Part shown: in pieces, positions 1 through 8,345 of the stretch
How the letters are laid out: the number at the start of each line of letters is the position of its first letter
How positions within the stretch are numbered: position 1 is the first letter of the stretch
Assembly (NCBI RefSeq): GCF_014195095.1
Contig: NZ_JACIBC010000004.1
Span: 600,255-664,254, forward strand
Reading direction: 5' to 3'
Length of the DNA: 64,000 nucleotides
Source of the DNA: Rhizobium sp. BK602
GTDB lineage: Bacteria; Pseudomonadota; Alphaproteobacteria; Rhizobiales; Rhizobiaceae
Position numbers and translations under genes: made by a program
The notes under the pieces: generated by a model
Databases searched by the model: none
What the model was told of the DNA's origin: nothing
Seen by the model: only the letters and a program-made list of their open reading frames with translations

Positions 1-554
1 TCACCAGCGCGACATCGACGACCTATACCTATTTCGACGTCTCTCTGGCGGCACTGAAGACGAAAGTCGGCACCGGCGGCGACGGCTCCTCTTCGGCGAC
101 GCCACTGAAATTGGTCCTTCTTCTGACGGACGGCGTTCAGTCGCAGCGCGAATGGGTGACCAGCGGTGTGACATGGACGAACGGTGTCCCGAGCAACGGG
201 CCATACTGGAAAAAGGTGGCGCCGCTCAATCCGGATTGGTGCGGCTATATCAAGAACCAGTCGGCCACCATGGCGGTTCTCTATACCGAATATCTGCCGA
301 TCACGACGGACTGGGGATATAATGCAACCGTCGGCTCGACCATGGCGAGCGCCAGCTGGAAAAGCACTTGGGGCGGAACCATGGACAGCGGTGTTTCCAC
401 AAGCATCACGCGGCGGGACTATATCCCCTATGCGCTTGCCGACTGCGCCTCTTCGAAAAGCCTGTTCATGTCGGCGGCATCGTCGGATGAGATCACGGCG
501 GGCCTGTCGGCGCTCTTCACCCAGTATCTCGCCTCCGTTCGGTTGACCCAATGA
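1..554 (+). CDS. TadG-like pilus assembly protein, C-terminal part (vWA-type)
   Basis: The gene enters from upstream of the window; the reading frame is open from base 3 to the TGA at 552-554. The visible C-terminal part contains LVLLLTDGV, the buried strand plus T-D-G that resembles the third metal-site loop of von Willebrand factor A domains, and then Trp/Tyr-rich loops, ending in an alpha-helical tail (SALFTQYLASVRLTQ). This fits TadG-type proteins, which are membrane-anchored in the envelope by an N-terminal segment (outside this window) and belong to Tad/Flp pilus loci. The stop overlaps the start of the following TadE gene (ATGA), so translation is probably coupled. The TadG assignment depends on the vWA-like motif and on the two TadE-like neighbours. 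Confidence 0.75.
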   Translation, partial: TSATSTTYTYFDVSLAALKTKVGTGGDGSSSATPLKLVLLLTDGVQSQREWVTSGVTWTNGVPSNGPYWKKVAPLNPDWCGYIKNQSATMAVLYTEYLPITTDWGYNATVGSTMASASWKSTWGGTMDSGVSTSITRRDYIPYALADCASSKSLFMSAASSDEITAGLSALFTQYLASVRLTQ

Positions 555-1081
555 GGCGGGCCGGACCATTTGCTTCCCTTGGCCGACTGCTCGCCGATCG
601 CAAGGGCGTGGCCGCGATCGAATTCGCGCTGCTCGCCCTGCCGCTCTTCATCCTGATCTTCACGATCATCGAAGTGTCGCTGATGTTTTTCGTCAATTCG
701 GCACTGGATGCCTCGGTCCAGAAGATCTCGCGGATGATCCGCACCGGCGAGGCCGCGTCGTCGAAGATTTCCTTGACCAGCTTCAAGGCCAAGATCTGCA
801 ACGACATGCTCCTGTCCTTCGGATGTTCTGACAATCTCGTGGTCAAGGTGGACGTGTTGTCCGACATCTCCACCGTTGCCGGCACCGATCCGATCGACAG
901 CAGCGGCAAGCTTGCCGTCACCGAGACCTACAATATCGGCAAGGGCACCGACTATATCCTCGTGCAGGCCTTCCTGCCGTGGAATGTCGTGGTCAACTAT
1001 TTCTCCCTGTCGAACGCCAAACTATCCGATGGCCGCTATCTGCTCGGTTCTTCCGCTCTGTTCCGCAACGAGCCTTTCTGA
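551..1081 (+). CDS. TadE-family pilus assembly protein (pseudopilin-like)
   Basis: 176 residues. A short basic leader is followed at about residues 18-45 by GVAAIEFALLALPLFI and more hydrophobic sequence: the TadE signature, with a conserved Glu shortly after a small-residue cleavage region, as in pseudopilins processed by TadV-type peptidases. The rest is a mixed soluble domain with two Cys (ICNDMLLSFGCS) that could form a disulfide. It should sit in the inner membrane with its C-terminal domain in the periplasm and act in Tad pilus assembly. The start overlaps the stop of the TadG-like gene by 4 bases, and the next TadE-like gene starts 2 bases downstream, so the three form one translational unit. 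Confidence 0.85.
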   Translation: MRRAGPFASLGRLLADRKGVAAIEFALLALPLFILIFTIIEVSLMFFVNSALDASVQKISRMIRTGEAASSKISLTSFKAKICNDMLLSFGCSDNLVVKVDVLSDISTVAGTDPIDSSGKLAVTETYNIGKGTDYILVQAFLPWNVVVNYFSLSNAKLSDGRYLLGSSALFRNEPF

Positions 1082-1082
1082 G

Positions 1083-1664
1083 ATGATGACGAAACGGAAC
1101 ATATGCCTCCATTGCCTCGCCAAGGGCTTCCGTCGTTTCGGGCGGGATCGGTCCGGCACATCGGGCGTCGAGTTTGCCCTGATATTGCCGATCCTGCTGT
1201 TGCTGATCGTCGGAACAATCGATCTCGGCCACGCGCTCACCGTCAGCCGCAAGATCGATGAGATCGCTTCCACCACCGGCGACATGATTTCGCAGCAGGG
1301 CACATGGACAAAGACCGATGTCGCCAAGCTTCTGACCGGTGCCAGTTTCATCCTTCAGCCTTACGACACCACCGGGCTTACGATCACGGTCGCCGTCGAC
1401 GATATCAGCAGCAGTGGCAGCGCCACCGTCAACTGGTCGGCTGCGTTCAATACGACCGCCCTTACCGCCGGTACGACGAGCACGATCGCGGTGCCTGCCG
1501 CCATACAGGAAACCGGCGTCCAGATCATCCTGACGAGGGTGCAATATAAGCTGACCACCCCGGTGTCGGCGCTGTTTGCAAGCGTGACCGGATCGGATGG
1601 CTATACATTCGATCGCCATTTCTTCAACCGGCCGAGGGTCGGCAATACCGTCACCTATAAATAG
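1083..1664 (+). CDS. Second TadE-like pilus assembly protein
   Basis: 193 residues from ATG 1083 (a second ATG lies at 1086). The N-terminus carries GTSGVEFALILPILLLL, a second TadE-type prepilin-like hydrophobic segment with the conserved Glu. The remainder is rich in Ser/Thr/Ala, with a strand-forming pattern typical of TadE/TadF minor pilins. The frame is open upstream to about 876 inside the previous gene, but that part reads as a shadow of tadE and lacks the signal region, so the start just after the tadE stop was preferred. It may be the TadF-type partner of the preceding protein. Last gene of the pilus block; no clear terminator was seen after it. Confidence 0.82.
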   Translation: MMTKRNICLHCLAKGFRRFGRDRSGTSGVEFALILPILLLLIVGTIDLGHALTVSRKIDEIASTTGDMISQQGTWTKTDVAKLLTGASFILQPYDTTGLTITVAVDDISSSGSATVNWSAAFNTTALTAGTTSTIAVPAAIQETGVQIILTRVQYKLTTPVSALFASVTGSDGYTFDRHFFNRPRVGNTVTYK

Positions 1665-1807
1665 GCGACATGGCGATGCCGCCGCTTGTAACGCCATCCC
1701 GGCTTGACTCGGCCGCTCCATAGACGTAGCCGCAACGGCATGATTTTCGTGAGCATCCCTGCGTGTACCCTGCATGCGGCGATAGATCAGGCGGCGGAGA
1801 GATCCAG

Positions 1808-2287
1808 ATGACGATTAGCATACGTCCGGCGGAACGCGCCGATGCGGAGCTCATTTTGCGCTTCATTCGCGAGCTGGCCGAATATGAGAAGGCTTTGCAC
1901 GAAGTCGAGGCAACGTCGCGATCCATCGAGGAATCCCTGTTCGGTCCCGGGTCGGTTGCCCATGCCGTCATTTGCGAGGTCGACGGCGAGGCGGCCGGTT
2001 TTGCCATCTGGTTCTACAGCTATTCCACCTGGCTTGCCCGCAACGGGCTCTATCTCGAAGACCTTTATGTCACCCCGCAAAGGCGTGGCTCGGGAGCAGG
2101 CAAGGCGCTGCTGAAATATCTGGCCAGGCTTGCCGTCGAGAAGGGTTGCGGCCGCTTCGAATGGAGCGTGCTCGACTGGAACGAACCGGCCATCCGGGTC
2201 TATCGCGCCATCGGCGCCGCGCCCCAGGACGAATGGGTGCGCTACCGGCTGGAAGGCGACGGGTTAAAGGCTTTCGCCGCGGACTAA
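1808..2287 (+). CDS. GNAT family N-acetyltransferase
   Basis: 159 residues from ATG 1808, preceded by a purine-rich GGCGGAGAG. The fold is recognisable: N-terminal IRPAERADAELILRFI, then VTPQRRGSGAGKALL, which contains the acetyl-CoA pyrophosphate-binding Q/R-x-x-G-x-G/A motif, and near the end the WNEPAIRVYRAIGA segment of many GNAT enzymes. The protein should transfer an acetyl group from acetyl-CoA to an amine. Its closest family type is the diamine acetyltransferase-like group, on the pattern of NGLYLEDLYVTPQRRG, but the substrate cannot be told from sequence. It stands alone: the pilus genes end 143 bases upstream, and an extragenic palindrome starts in its stop codon region. Confidence 0.88.
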   Translation: MTISIRPAERADAELILRFIRELAEYEKALHEVEATSRSIEESLFGPGSVAHAVICEVDGEAAGFAIWFYSYSTWLARNGLYLEDLYVTPQRRGSGAGKALLKYLARLAVEKGCGRFEWSVLDWNEPAIRVYRAIGAAPQDEWVRYRLEGDGLKAFAAD

Positions 2288-2392
2288 AGCGCGCCGCGAT
2301 CTTTCAGATTCGCGTCTCGCGCTTTAGGTCTTCGATCTTGCGCATGTCGTTCCCGCAAGGCCGCTGCACTTTTCCTGAAATTGCTCCGGGAT
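2284..2392. repeat. Rhizobial extragenic palindromic repeat (composite)
   Basis: Perfect 10-bp arms CTAAAGCGCG (2284-2293) and CGCGCTTTAG (2318-2327) form a stem that begins inside the stop codon of the acetyltransferase. The following 65 bases contain GCATGTCGTTCCCGCAAGG, CCGCTGCACTTTTCCTG and AATTGCTC, which read on the other strand as a diverged copy of the element at 40145-40203. Elements of this kind are common between genes in Rhizobiaceae. It may act as a transcript 3' end or be a non-autonomous mobile repeat. Confidence 0.7.
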
Positions 2393-2477
2393 GCCTGGGC
2401 GTCGCATAAGCAACGCCGCATTGGCAGCGGATATCCCATCCCGCCGCCGGCTTGGATGGTTCCGATCGCGTCGCTTT

Positions 2478-2891
2478 TTACTGCGATACGGAATTGACGA
2501 TATTGCAGAGGCCGGTCCTCACCACATTGTTCGAGGTGACCTGGCCGACCTGGATATCGAACATGGCGTCGACACGCACGCCGGCACCCTTTTGGCGCGC
2601 CACCACTCTCAGGGTCTGAAGACGGCCGGAGCCGCTGGTGTCCTGATAGGCGTCGATGGCGGAGAGTTCCCGGTTAACCTCGATGCCGGAAAAGCCTTCC
2701 GCCGCGACTGCCTGGGCCAGCGTTTTCAGAACCGCCGCAGCCTTCGCCTTCGGATATTCCTGCCAGGTCTTATAGCTGACGGCCGTGACCATCGGCACGC
2801 CGCTGACCTTGAAATTGCTCTCGCAGGACGCCGCCTCGGCCACGCCGGCCGACAGGCCGAGCGCCATCAGAATTCCAATCGCCTGTTTCAT
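2478..2891 (-). CDS. Small exported protein of unknown function
   Basis: 137 residues. The N-terminus MKQAIGILMALGLSAGVAEA is a clear Sec signal peptide with a likely A-x-A cleavage before SCESNF, so the mature protein (about 117 residues) should be periplasmic. Two Cys remain (near the mature N-terminus and in TGLCNIVNS near the C-terminus) and could form a disulfide. I do not recognise the family. Alternating hydrophobic strands (VRVDAMFDIQVGQVTS) suggest a small alpha/beta fold. It is monocistronic: the neighbours are a convergent-side acetyltransferase and a distant MBL hydrolase on the same strand more than 160 bases away. No function is proposed. Confidence 0.75.
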   Translation of the reverse strand: MKQAIGILMALGLSAGVAEAASCESNFKVSGVPMVTAVSYKTWQEYPKAKAAAVLKTLAQAVAAEGFSGIEVNRELSAIDAYQDTSGSGRLQTLRVVARQKGAGVRVDAMFDIQVGQVTSNNVVRTGLCNIVNSVSQ

Positions 2892-3056
2892 AATTCATCC
2901 TCGTGTGAATCTTGTCGCGCGGGACGATACACGACATGCGATATTATAGAAAGACAAATATTCACTACATGGTTGTGTATTGCTGCAAGCCCCTGTGGCT
3001 GTCACTCTCGGCCCTTCAAGCGTCCGATATGGCTCGTTACTGGCGGGCCTGCACCT

Positions 3057-4037
3057 TCAAAGATCGAACTGATAGCTCGCCGGAACATAGCGGTAGCCGA
3101 CATCCATTTTTTCGACATAGCCGAGAGAGGGATAGGGCATGTGATAGCCGATGAAGGGCACCCGGTCCGCGGCGATCATGTCGAATACTTTCCCGCGACT
3201 TTGCGCGGCCTGCTCCTTGTCGAGATCGAAGGCGACGTGCCAGTCCGGCCGCTGCAGGGAGGCGACGTAGTGGTTTGCCGTGTCGGCGGTCAGGACCAGC
3301 CGCTTGCCGGCCGATTCCACATGAAAGATCATGTGGCCGGGCGTGTGCCCATGGGCGGCCATAGCCGTGATGCCGGGCAGGACCTCCTCACCATCGCCGA
3401 TGAGGGTGGCATCCTTGGCGAGCGGCGCCACTTTGGTTTTGGTCAGGGTCGCCACCTGTGCGGTCGGTCCCGACAGACGCTCCGGCGCGGTCCAGAAATC
3501 ATGCTCGACCTTGCCCATGACGTAGCGCGCCTTCGGAAAGCTCGGCTTGCCCGCTTCCGTCAGGCCGCCGACATGGTCGGGATGGAAATGGGTGATGACG
3601 ACTACCGTGACATCGTCGGGCGAATAGCCCGAGGCCTGCAGCCGCTCGCGCATCTTGCCGAGACCGCCGCCGCGAGCACCTTCGCCAAGGCCGGTGTCGA
3701 AGAGCACGAGATCCTTGCCGGTGTGAATGAGCGTGGGGGTGAAGCCGTTCGCAAAGCGGTCGGCAGGCAGGAAGTTCGCCGCCATGAGCTCGCTCACCGC
3801 TTCCGGCTGCTGGTTCGCGCCGAATGTCGGATAGGGGCCGTCGCCGACGCGGATGCCGTCGGAGATGGTGGTCACCTCGAAAGTTCCGAGCTTGAAGCGG
3901 TGGAAGGCTGGTGCCTCGGTGCCGGCCTGAGCGACATCGGCATGGGCGGCGCGAACCATGATCTGCGGCATGGCGAGGCTCGCCGCTCCAGCGAGGCTAA
4001 GCTTGAACAGGGAACGGCGATCGGTCGAAAGGGTCAT
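3057..4037 (-). CDS. Exported MBL-fold metallo-hydrolase (probable Tat substrate)
   Basis: 326 residues from ATG 4037. The N-terminus has a twin-arginine motif (DRRSLFKLSLAG) followed by a hydrophobic stretch and ALA-like sites, so export by Tat to the periplasm is likely. The metal-binding motif ITHFHPDHVGG is the H-x-H-x-D-H signature of metallo-beta-lactamase-fold enzymes; downstream GHTPGHM and a C-terminal GYHMPYP supply further His ligands. The arrangement is close to quorum-quenching lactonase/AidC- or sulfatase-like MBL proteins, but the substrate is not evident. The frame extends upstream to 4259, but that part lacks codon character and the Tat signal sets the start. Monocistronic; the RND operon ends 155 bases upstream on the same strand. 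Confidence 0.85.
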   Translation of the reverse strand: MTLSTDRRSLFKLSLAGAASLAMPQIMVRAAHADVAQAGTEAPAFHRFKLGTFEVTTISDGIRVGDGPYPTFGANQQPEAVSELMAANFLPADRFANGFTPTLIHTGKDLVLFDTGLGEGARGGGLGKMRERLQASGYSPDDVTVVVITHFHPDHVGGLTEAGKPSFPKARYVMGKVEHDFWTAPERLSGPTAQVATLTKTKVAPLAKDATLIGDGEEVLPGITAMAAHGHTPGHMIFHVESAGKRLVLTADTANHYVASLQRPDWHVAFDLDKEQAAQSRGKVFDMIAADRVPFIGYHMPYPSLGYVEKMDVGYRYVPASYQFDL

Positions 4038-4191
4038 CGTCTTCAGCTCGCTTTGGTGATGGTCACCCATACTTTTCCGGCAGAGTTGTCCGCCGAGCAA
4101 GCGTTTCACGCGAATTTGACCGGAATGCCGATTACGGGTTGCGTCGATCCGCGCCGTCCTTTTGGGCGCGGCGCGGATCGTGTCGTCTCTT

Positions 4192-7100
4192 TTAGGCCGG
4201 TGTGTGCGGCGTTGTCGGTTCCTGCGCGGTTTCGCGCGGTATGCGGAACCAGGCGACATAGAGCGCCGGCAGGAACAGCAGCGTGAGTACGGTGCCCACC
4301 ACGATGCCGCCCATCATGGCATAGGCCATCGGCCCCCAGAACACTTCGCGCGAGATGGGGATCAGGGCGAGCGTGGCCGCTGCCGCCGTCAGCATGATCG
4401 GCCGCATCCGGTGTTCGGTCGCCTCGATCACGGCCTGCCAGGCACTGACCCCCGTTTCCCGCAAATGCTCGATCTGCACGACGAGAATGACCGAGTTTCG
4501 GATCAGGATGCCGATCAGCGCCAGCACGCCGAGGATCGCCACGAAGCCGAGCGGCGCGTTGCTCATCAGAAGGGCGGCAACCACGCCGATGAGGGCGGTG
4601 GGCGCGACCGCGAAGACCAGGAACAGCCGGCTGAAGCTCTGCAGCTGGATCATCAGGATCGTCGCCATGATGAAGATCATCATCGGGGCGACGGCCGCGA
4701 TCGGTCCCTGTGCCTTGGCGCTTTCCTCGACGGCGCCGCCGACCACGACCGAATAGCCGACCGGCAGCGTCTTCTTGAACTGCTCGACCTTCTCGTCGAG
4801 CTGCTGGACCACGGTCGCCGGCTGGATGGCGCCGACGACGCCGGCCTTGATCGTGATGGTCGGAATGCGCGCGCGGCGCCAGATGGTCGGCTGCTCCAGC
4901 TCGTAGCGGAAGGTGGCCACGGCCGAGAGCGGAACCGATTTTCCGTTCGAGGCCGGCAGCTGCAGGTTCTGCAGCGTCTCGATGGAACCGCGTTCCGCCG
5001 TCTGGGCACGCCCGATCACATCGATCAGGTAGATGTCGTCGCGGATCTGGGTCGTGGTCGATCCCTCGACGATGCCGTTGAGCGCGGTGGCGATGTCTTC
5101 GGAGGAAACGCCGAGCTGACGCGCCTTGTCCTGCAGGACGTCGACCTTGACGACGCGCGCCGGCTCGTTCCAGTCGAAGATGATGCCGGTCAGCGACGGG
5201 CTGGCGCCCATGATTCCCGCGAAATCCTGCGCCACGCTGCGGACCTTCTGGATGTCGGGGCCGCTGATCCTGTATTGAACCGGCTTGCCGACTGGCGGGC
5301 CGATGTCGAGCAGCTTCACGAAGGCATCCGTCCCCGGGAAGGTCTTCCGCAGATAGTCCTGAAGCTCCGCCTGCACCTTGTCACGCACGTCCAGCCCCTT
5401 CGTGACGATGACCGTCTGGCCGAAGGTCACGTCGGGCGTCTGTACGTCGAAGGACAGGATGAAACGTGGCGCGCCCTGGCCGATATAGCTCGACCAATGA
5501 TCGATGCCCGGATTGTTCGCCAGCATCTCCCGCTCGAACTGTGCCATCTGTCGGTTCGTTTCGGTGATGGAGCTGTTATGCGGCAGATTCCAGTCGACGA
5601 TCAGCTCGGGGCGGTCCGAAGACGGGAAGAACTGCTGCTGCACATAGCCCATGCCGAAGAGGGAAAACCCGAAGGCGGCGACGGTCAGCGCAATGGTGAC
5701 CCAGCGGAAGCGCAGCGCGAGTGTCAGGGCGCGCGAGAACAGCGAGCCGAACCAGCCCTTCTTCTCGTGATGCTTCTTCATCGTCTTGGGCAGGATCGTC
5801 ACGCCCAACAGCGGCGTGAACAGCACCGCCACGATCCAGGAGACGAGCAGCGACACCGCGATCACGACGAAGAGGGTGAAGGTGAATTCGCCGGCGGCGC
5901 TGTCGTTGAGGCCGATCGGGATGAAACCCGCGACGGTAACGAGTGTGCCGGTCAGCATCGGGAAGGCCGTCGACGTATAGACATAGGTCGCCGCCTTGCG
6001 CAGGTCGTCGCCGACCTCCAGGCGCGCCACCATCATCTCGACCGCGATCATGGCGTCATCGACCAGGAGGCCGAGCGCGATGATGAGGGCGCCGAGCGAG
6101 ATGCGCTGCAGCGAGATGCCGGAATAGGCCATCACCACGAATGTGATGGCAAGGACGAGCGGGATGGAGATCGCAACGACCAGGCCCGCCCTCAGGCCGA
6201 GGCTTATGAAGCTGATGGCAAGCACGATGGCGATCGCTTCGAAGAGGGCGCGGGTGAAACCGGAGACGGCTTCGTCGACCACGGCTGGCTGGTCCGAGAC
6301 GCGATGAACCTCGACGCCGATCGGCAGGTCGTCGACGATCTCGTCGACCTTCTTTTCCAGCGCCTTGCCGAATTCCAGCAGGTTGGCGCCCTGCTTCATG
6401 CCGATCGCCACGCCGATGGCCGGCTGGCCATTGACGCGGAAGAGCGATGATGGCGGGTCGACATAGCCGCGCTTGATCGTCGCGACATCGGTCAGCGGGA
6501 AGAAGCGGTCGTTGACCCTGAGATTGATCGATCTCAGGCTTTCTTCCGAACTGAACTGCCCACCCACCCTGAGCGCGATGCGCTCGGGCCCGGCCTCGAC
6601 GAAGCCGGATTGCGTCACGGCATTCTGCGCCTGCAACGTCGAGATGATGGCGGATCGGTCGATGCCCATCGCCGCGATCTTGCGGGTCGAGAATTCCAGA
6701 TAGACCGCCTCGTCCTGCGCGCCGATGATGTCGACCTTGCCGATATTCGGGACGGTCAGAATGCGGGCGCGCGCGTCCTCGACGCGATCGCGAAGCTGTC
6801 TCTGGGTGAGACCGTCGCTGGTGAAGGCGAAGATGTTGCCGTAGACGTCGCCGAAGCGGTCGTTGAAGAACGGGCCGACGACACCCGAGGGGAAATTGCC
6901 CTTGATGTCGGCGATCATGTTGCGGACGCGCACCCAGGTGCTCTCGACATTCTTGGCCTTCGTCGTCGGAAGCAGGTTGACGAAGATGGTCGTCTGTCCC
7001 GCGACGGTTTCACTGCGGGTATAGTCGAGAGATTCCAGCTCCTCGAGCTTCTTCTCGATACGGTCGGTCACCTGTTTGGTCACTTCCTCGGCGGAAGCTC

Positions 7101-7266
7101 CCGGCCATTGCGCCTGGATGACCATGGTCTTGATGGTGAAGGAGGGGTCCTCTTCGCGGCCCAGCCCCAGATAGGAGAAGGTGCCGGCGAGAATGAAGAC
7201 GATCATGAAGTACCAGACCATCGAACGGTGTTCGAGCGCCCAGTCGGAGAGGTTGAAGGTCTTCAA
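4192..7266 (-). CDS. RND efflux pump inner-membrane permease (TriC/AcrB-like)
   Basis: 1024 residues, the usual length of hydrophobe/amphiphile-efflux RND transporters. The first transmembrane segment (WYFMIVFILAGTFSYLGL) is followed by a large periplasmic domain with the porter motif WPGASAEEV, then transmembrane segments 2-6. These include GLLVDDAMIAVEMM, whose paired Asp residues are the proton relay of TM4. A second periplasmic domain (QQFFPSSDRPEL) and TM7-12 follow. It should export small toxic molecules using the proton gradient, together with the two adaptors encoded upstream and a TolC-type outer-membrane channel not present in this window. The start overlaps the stop of the adaptor gene by 4 bases. 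Two adaptors per permease resembles the TriABC arrangement of Pseudomonas. Confidence 0.93.
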   Translation of the reverse strand: MKTFNLSDWALEHRSMVWYFMIVFILAGTFSYLGLGREEDPSFTIKTMVIQAQWPGASAEEVTKQVTDRIEKKLEELESLDYTRSETVAGQTTIFVNLLPTTKAKNVESTWVRVRNMIADIKGNFPSGVVGPFFNDRFGDVYGNIFAFTSDGLTQRQLRDRVEDARARILTVPNIGKVDIIGAQDEAVYLEFSTRKIAAMGIDRSAIISTLQAQNAVTQSGFVEAGPERIALRVGGQFSSEESLRSINLRVNDRFFPLTDVATIKRGYVDPPSSLFRVNGQPAIGVAIGMKQGANLLEFGKALEKKVDEIVDDLPIGVEVHRVSDQPAVVDEAVSGFTRALFEAIAIVLAISFISLGLRAGLVVAISIPLVLAITFVVMAYSGISLQRISLGALIIALGLLVDDAMIAVEMMVARLEVGDDLRKAATYVYTSTAFPMLTGTLVTVAGFIPIGLNDSAAGEFTFTLFVVIAVSLLVSWIVAVLFTPLLGVTILPKTMKKHHEKKGWFGSLFSRALTLALRFRWVTIALTVAAFGFSLFGMGYVQQQFFPSSDRPELIVDWNLPHNSSITETNRQMAQFEREMLANNPGIDHWSSYIGQGAPRFILSFDVQTPDVTFGQTVIVTKGLDVRDKVQAELQDYLRKTFPGTDAFVKLLDIGPPVGKPVQYRISGPDIQKVRSVAQDFAGIMGASPSLTGIIFDWNEPARVVKVDVLQDKARQLGVSSEDIATALNGIVEGSTTTQIRDDIYLIDVIGRAQTAERGSIETLQNLQLPASNGKSVPLSAVATFRYELEQPTIWRRARIPTITIKAGVVGAIQPATVVQQLDEKVEQFKKTLPVGYSVVVGGAVEESAKAQGPIAAVAPMMIFIMATILMIQLQSFSRLFLVFAVAPTALIGVVAALLMSNAPLGFVAILGVLALIGILIRNSVILVVQIEHLRETGVSAWQAVIEATEHRMRPIMLTAAAATLALIPISREVFWGPMAYAMMGGIVVGTVLTLLFLPALYVAWFRIPRETAQEPTTPHTPA

Positions 7267-8345
7267 AGTTGATTCTCCTGCGTAAGTTTGACCTTCTGGC
7301 CTTCGCTCAGATGGTGAACGCCCGCTATCGCGACATGATCGCCGACCTTGAGCCCGTCGAGGATTCGCACCCGGTCCGGATCGTTGAAGGCATGATCGAG
7401 GGTGACGAGCTTGCGCGATACCGTCGCCTTGTCGGTATCGATCACCCAGACGCCCGGTTGGCCGTCCTTTTCCAGAATGGCGGTCGAGGGGAGCGAGATG
7501 GTCGGCTCGGCGTTGACGACGGCGCTTGCGGTAATGATCGAGCCCAGGCGGAAAGCATCCGGCGGGTTGACGAGCGTGATCTTGGTGCGCCGGGTGCGGG
7601 TGATGGCCTCGGCTTCCGGGGCGATTTCCCTGACGACGCCGGTCACCCGGATGGTCGGGTCTAGCTGCAGGGCGATCTCGAACGGCGAGCCGGGCTTCAG
7701 CCCATCGAGGCTTGCCTCGGGAATGTCGATGACGGCTTCGCGCACGTCCGGGCGCGCAACGGTCAGGACGGTCTGGCCGGCGGAGACGACCTGGCCGACT
7801 TCGGCCGAGGTCGCCGTGACCACGCCGTCGAATTCCGCCTTGAGCTGCGCATAGCCGAGCTGCTCTTCCGCCTTGGCCAGATTGGCCTGCGACTTGGCGA
7901 CGGAAGCGACGGCCGACTTTTGCGCCTGCTCGGCGCTTTCCAGAGCGGCCTCGCTGCCGGAGCGGGATTCGGCGAGCGCGCGCTGGCGCTCTTCCGAGGC
8001 GGAGGCATTGGTCAATTGTGCCTGGCTGTTGGAAAGATCGGCGCGGGCGCTGCGAACGGCGAGTTCCAGCGAAAGCGGATCGATGGCGGCGACCACCTCG
8101 CCCTTGGTGACGAGATCGCCGACATTGACCTCACGGGCGATGACGCGCCCGAGGACGCGGAAGCCGAGATCCGTCTCGATCCGCGGTTCGATCGTGCCCG
8201 GCAGCTGCAGGCTGACGACCGGTTCGGACTTGACGACCGTCGACAGCACCGGCCGGACCTTCTGCTCGGCCTCGGCCGGCTTGTCGCAGGAAGACAGCAT
8301 GGATGCCGTCAGCAGCAGGGATACCGCAATCAGGGGATATTTCAT
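7263..8345 (-). CDS. RND efflux periplasmic adaptor, lipoprotein (second adaptor)
   Basis: 360 residues. The N-terminus LLLTASMLSSCDKP is a lipoprotein signal with a lipobox-like L-S-S-C, so the mature protein is anchored by a lipid at Cys. The body has the adaptor layout: barrel-sandwich half (GRVIAREVNVGDLVTKGEVV), a helical hairpin with heptad-like Ala/Gln-rich sequence (about residues 95-165), the second lipoyl half (ATSAEVGQVVSAGQTVL), then beta-barrel and membrane-proximal domains. It should bridge the permease and the outer-membrane channel. Four-base overlaps with both neighbours show tight translational coupling. It is a diverged paralogue of the adaptor encoded upstream. Confidence 0.92.
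   Translation of the reverse strand: MKYPLIAVSLLLTASMLSSCDKPAEAEQKVRPVLSTVVKSEPVVSLQLPGTIEPRIETDLGFRVLGRVIAREVNVGDLVTKGEVVAAIDPLSLELAVRSARADLSNSQAQLTNASASEERQRALAESRSGSEAALESAEQAQKSAVASVAKSQANLAKAEEQLGYAQLKAEFDGVVTATSAEVGQVVSAGQTVLTVARPDVREAVIDIPEASLDGLKPGSPFEIALQLDPTIRVTGVVREIAPEAEAITRTRRTKITLVNPPDAFRLGSIITASAVVNAEPTISLPSTAILEKDGQPGVWVIDTDKATVSRKLVTLDHAFNDPDRVRILDGLKVGDHVAIAGVHHLSEGQKVKLTQENQL

Noticed and set aside
2391..4286. 631-codon plus-strand frame
   Set aside because: Runs antisense through the small exported protein, the MBL hydrolase and into the RND gene; no motif.
4162..6450. 762-codon plus-strand frame
   Set aside because: Antisense to the RND permease gene, with Arg/Asp/His-rich shadow composition and no family motif.
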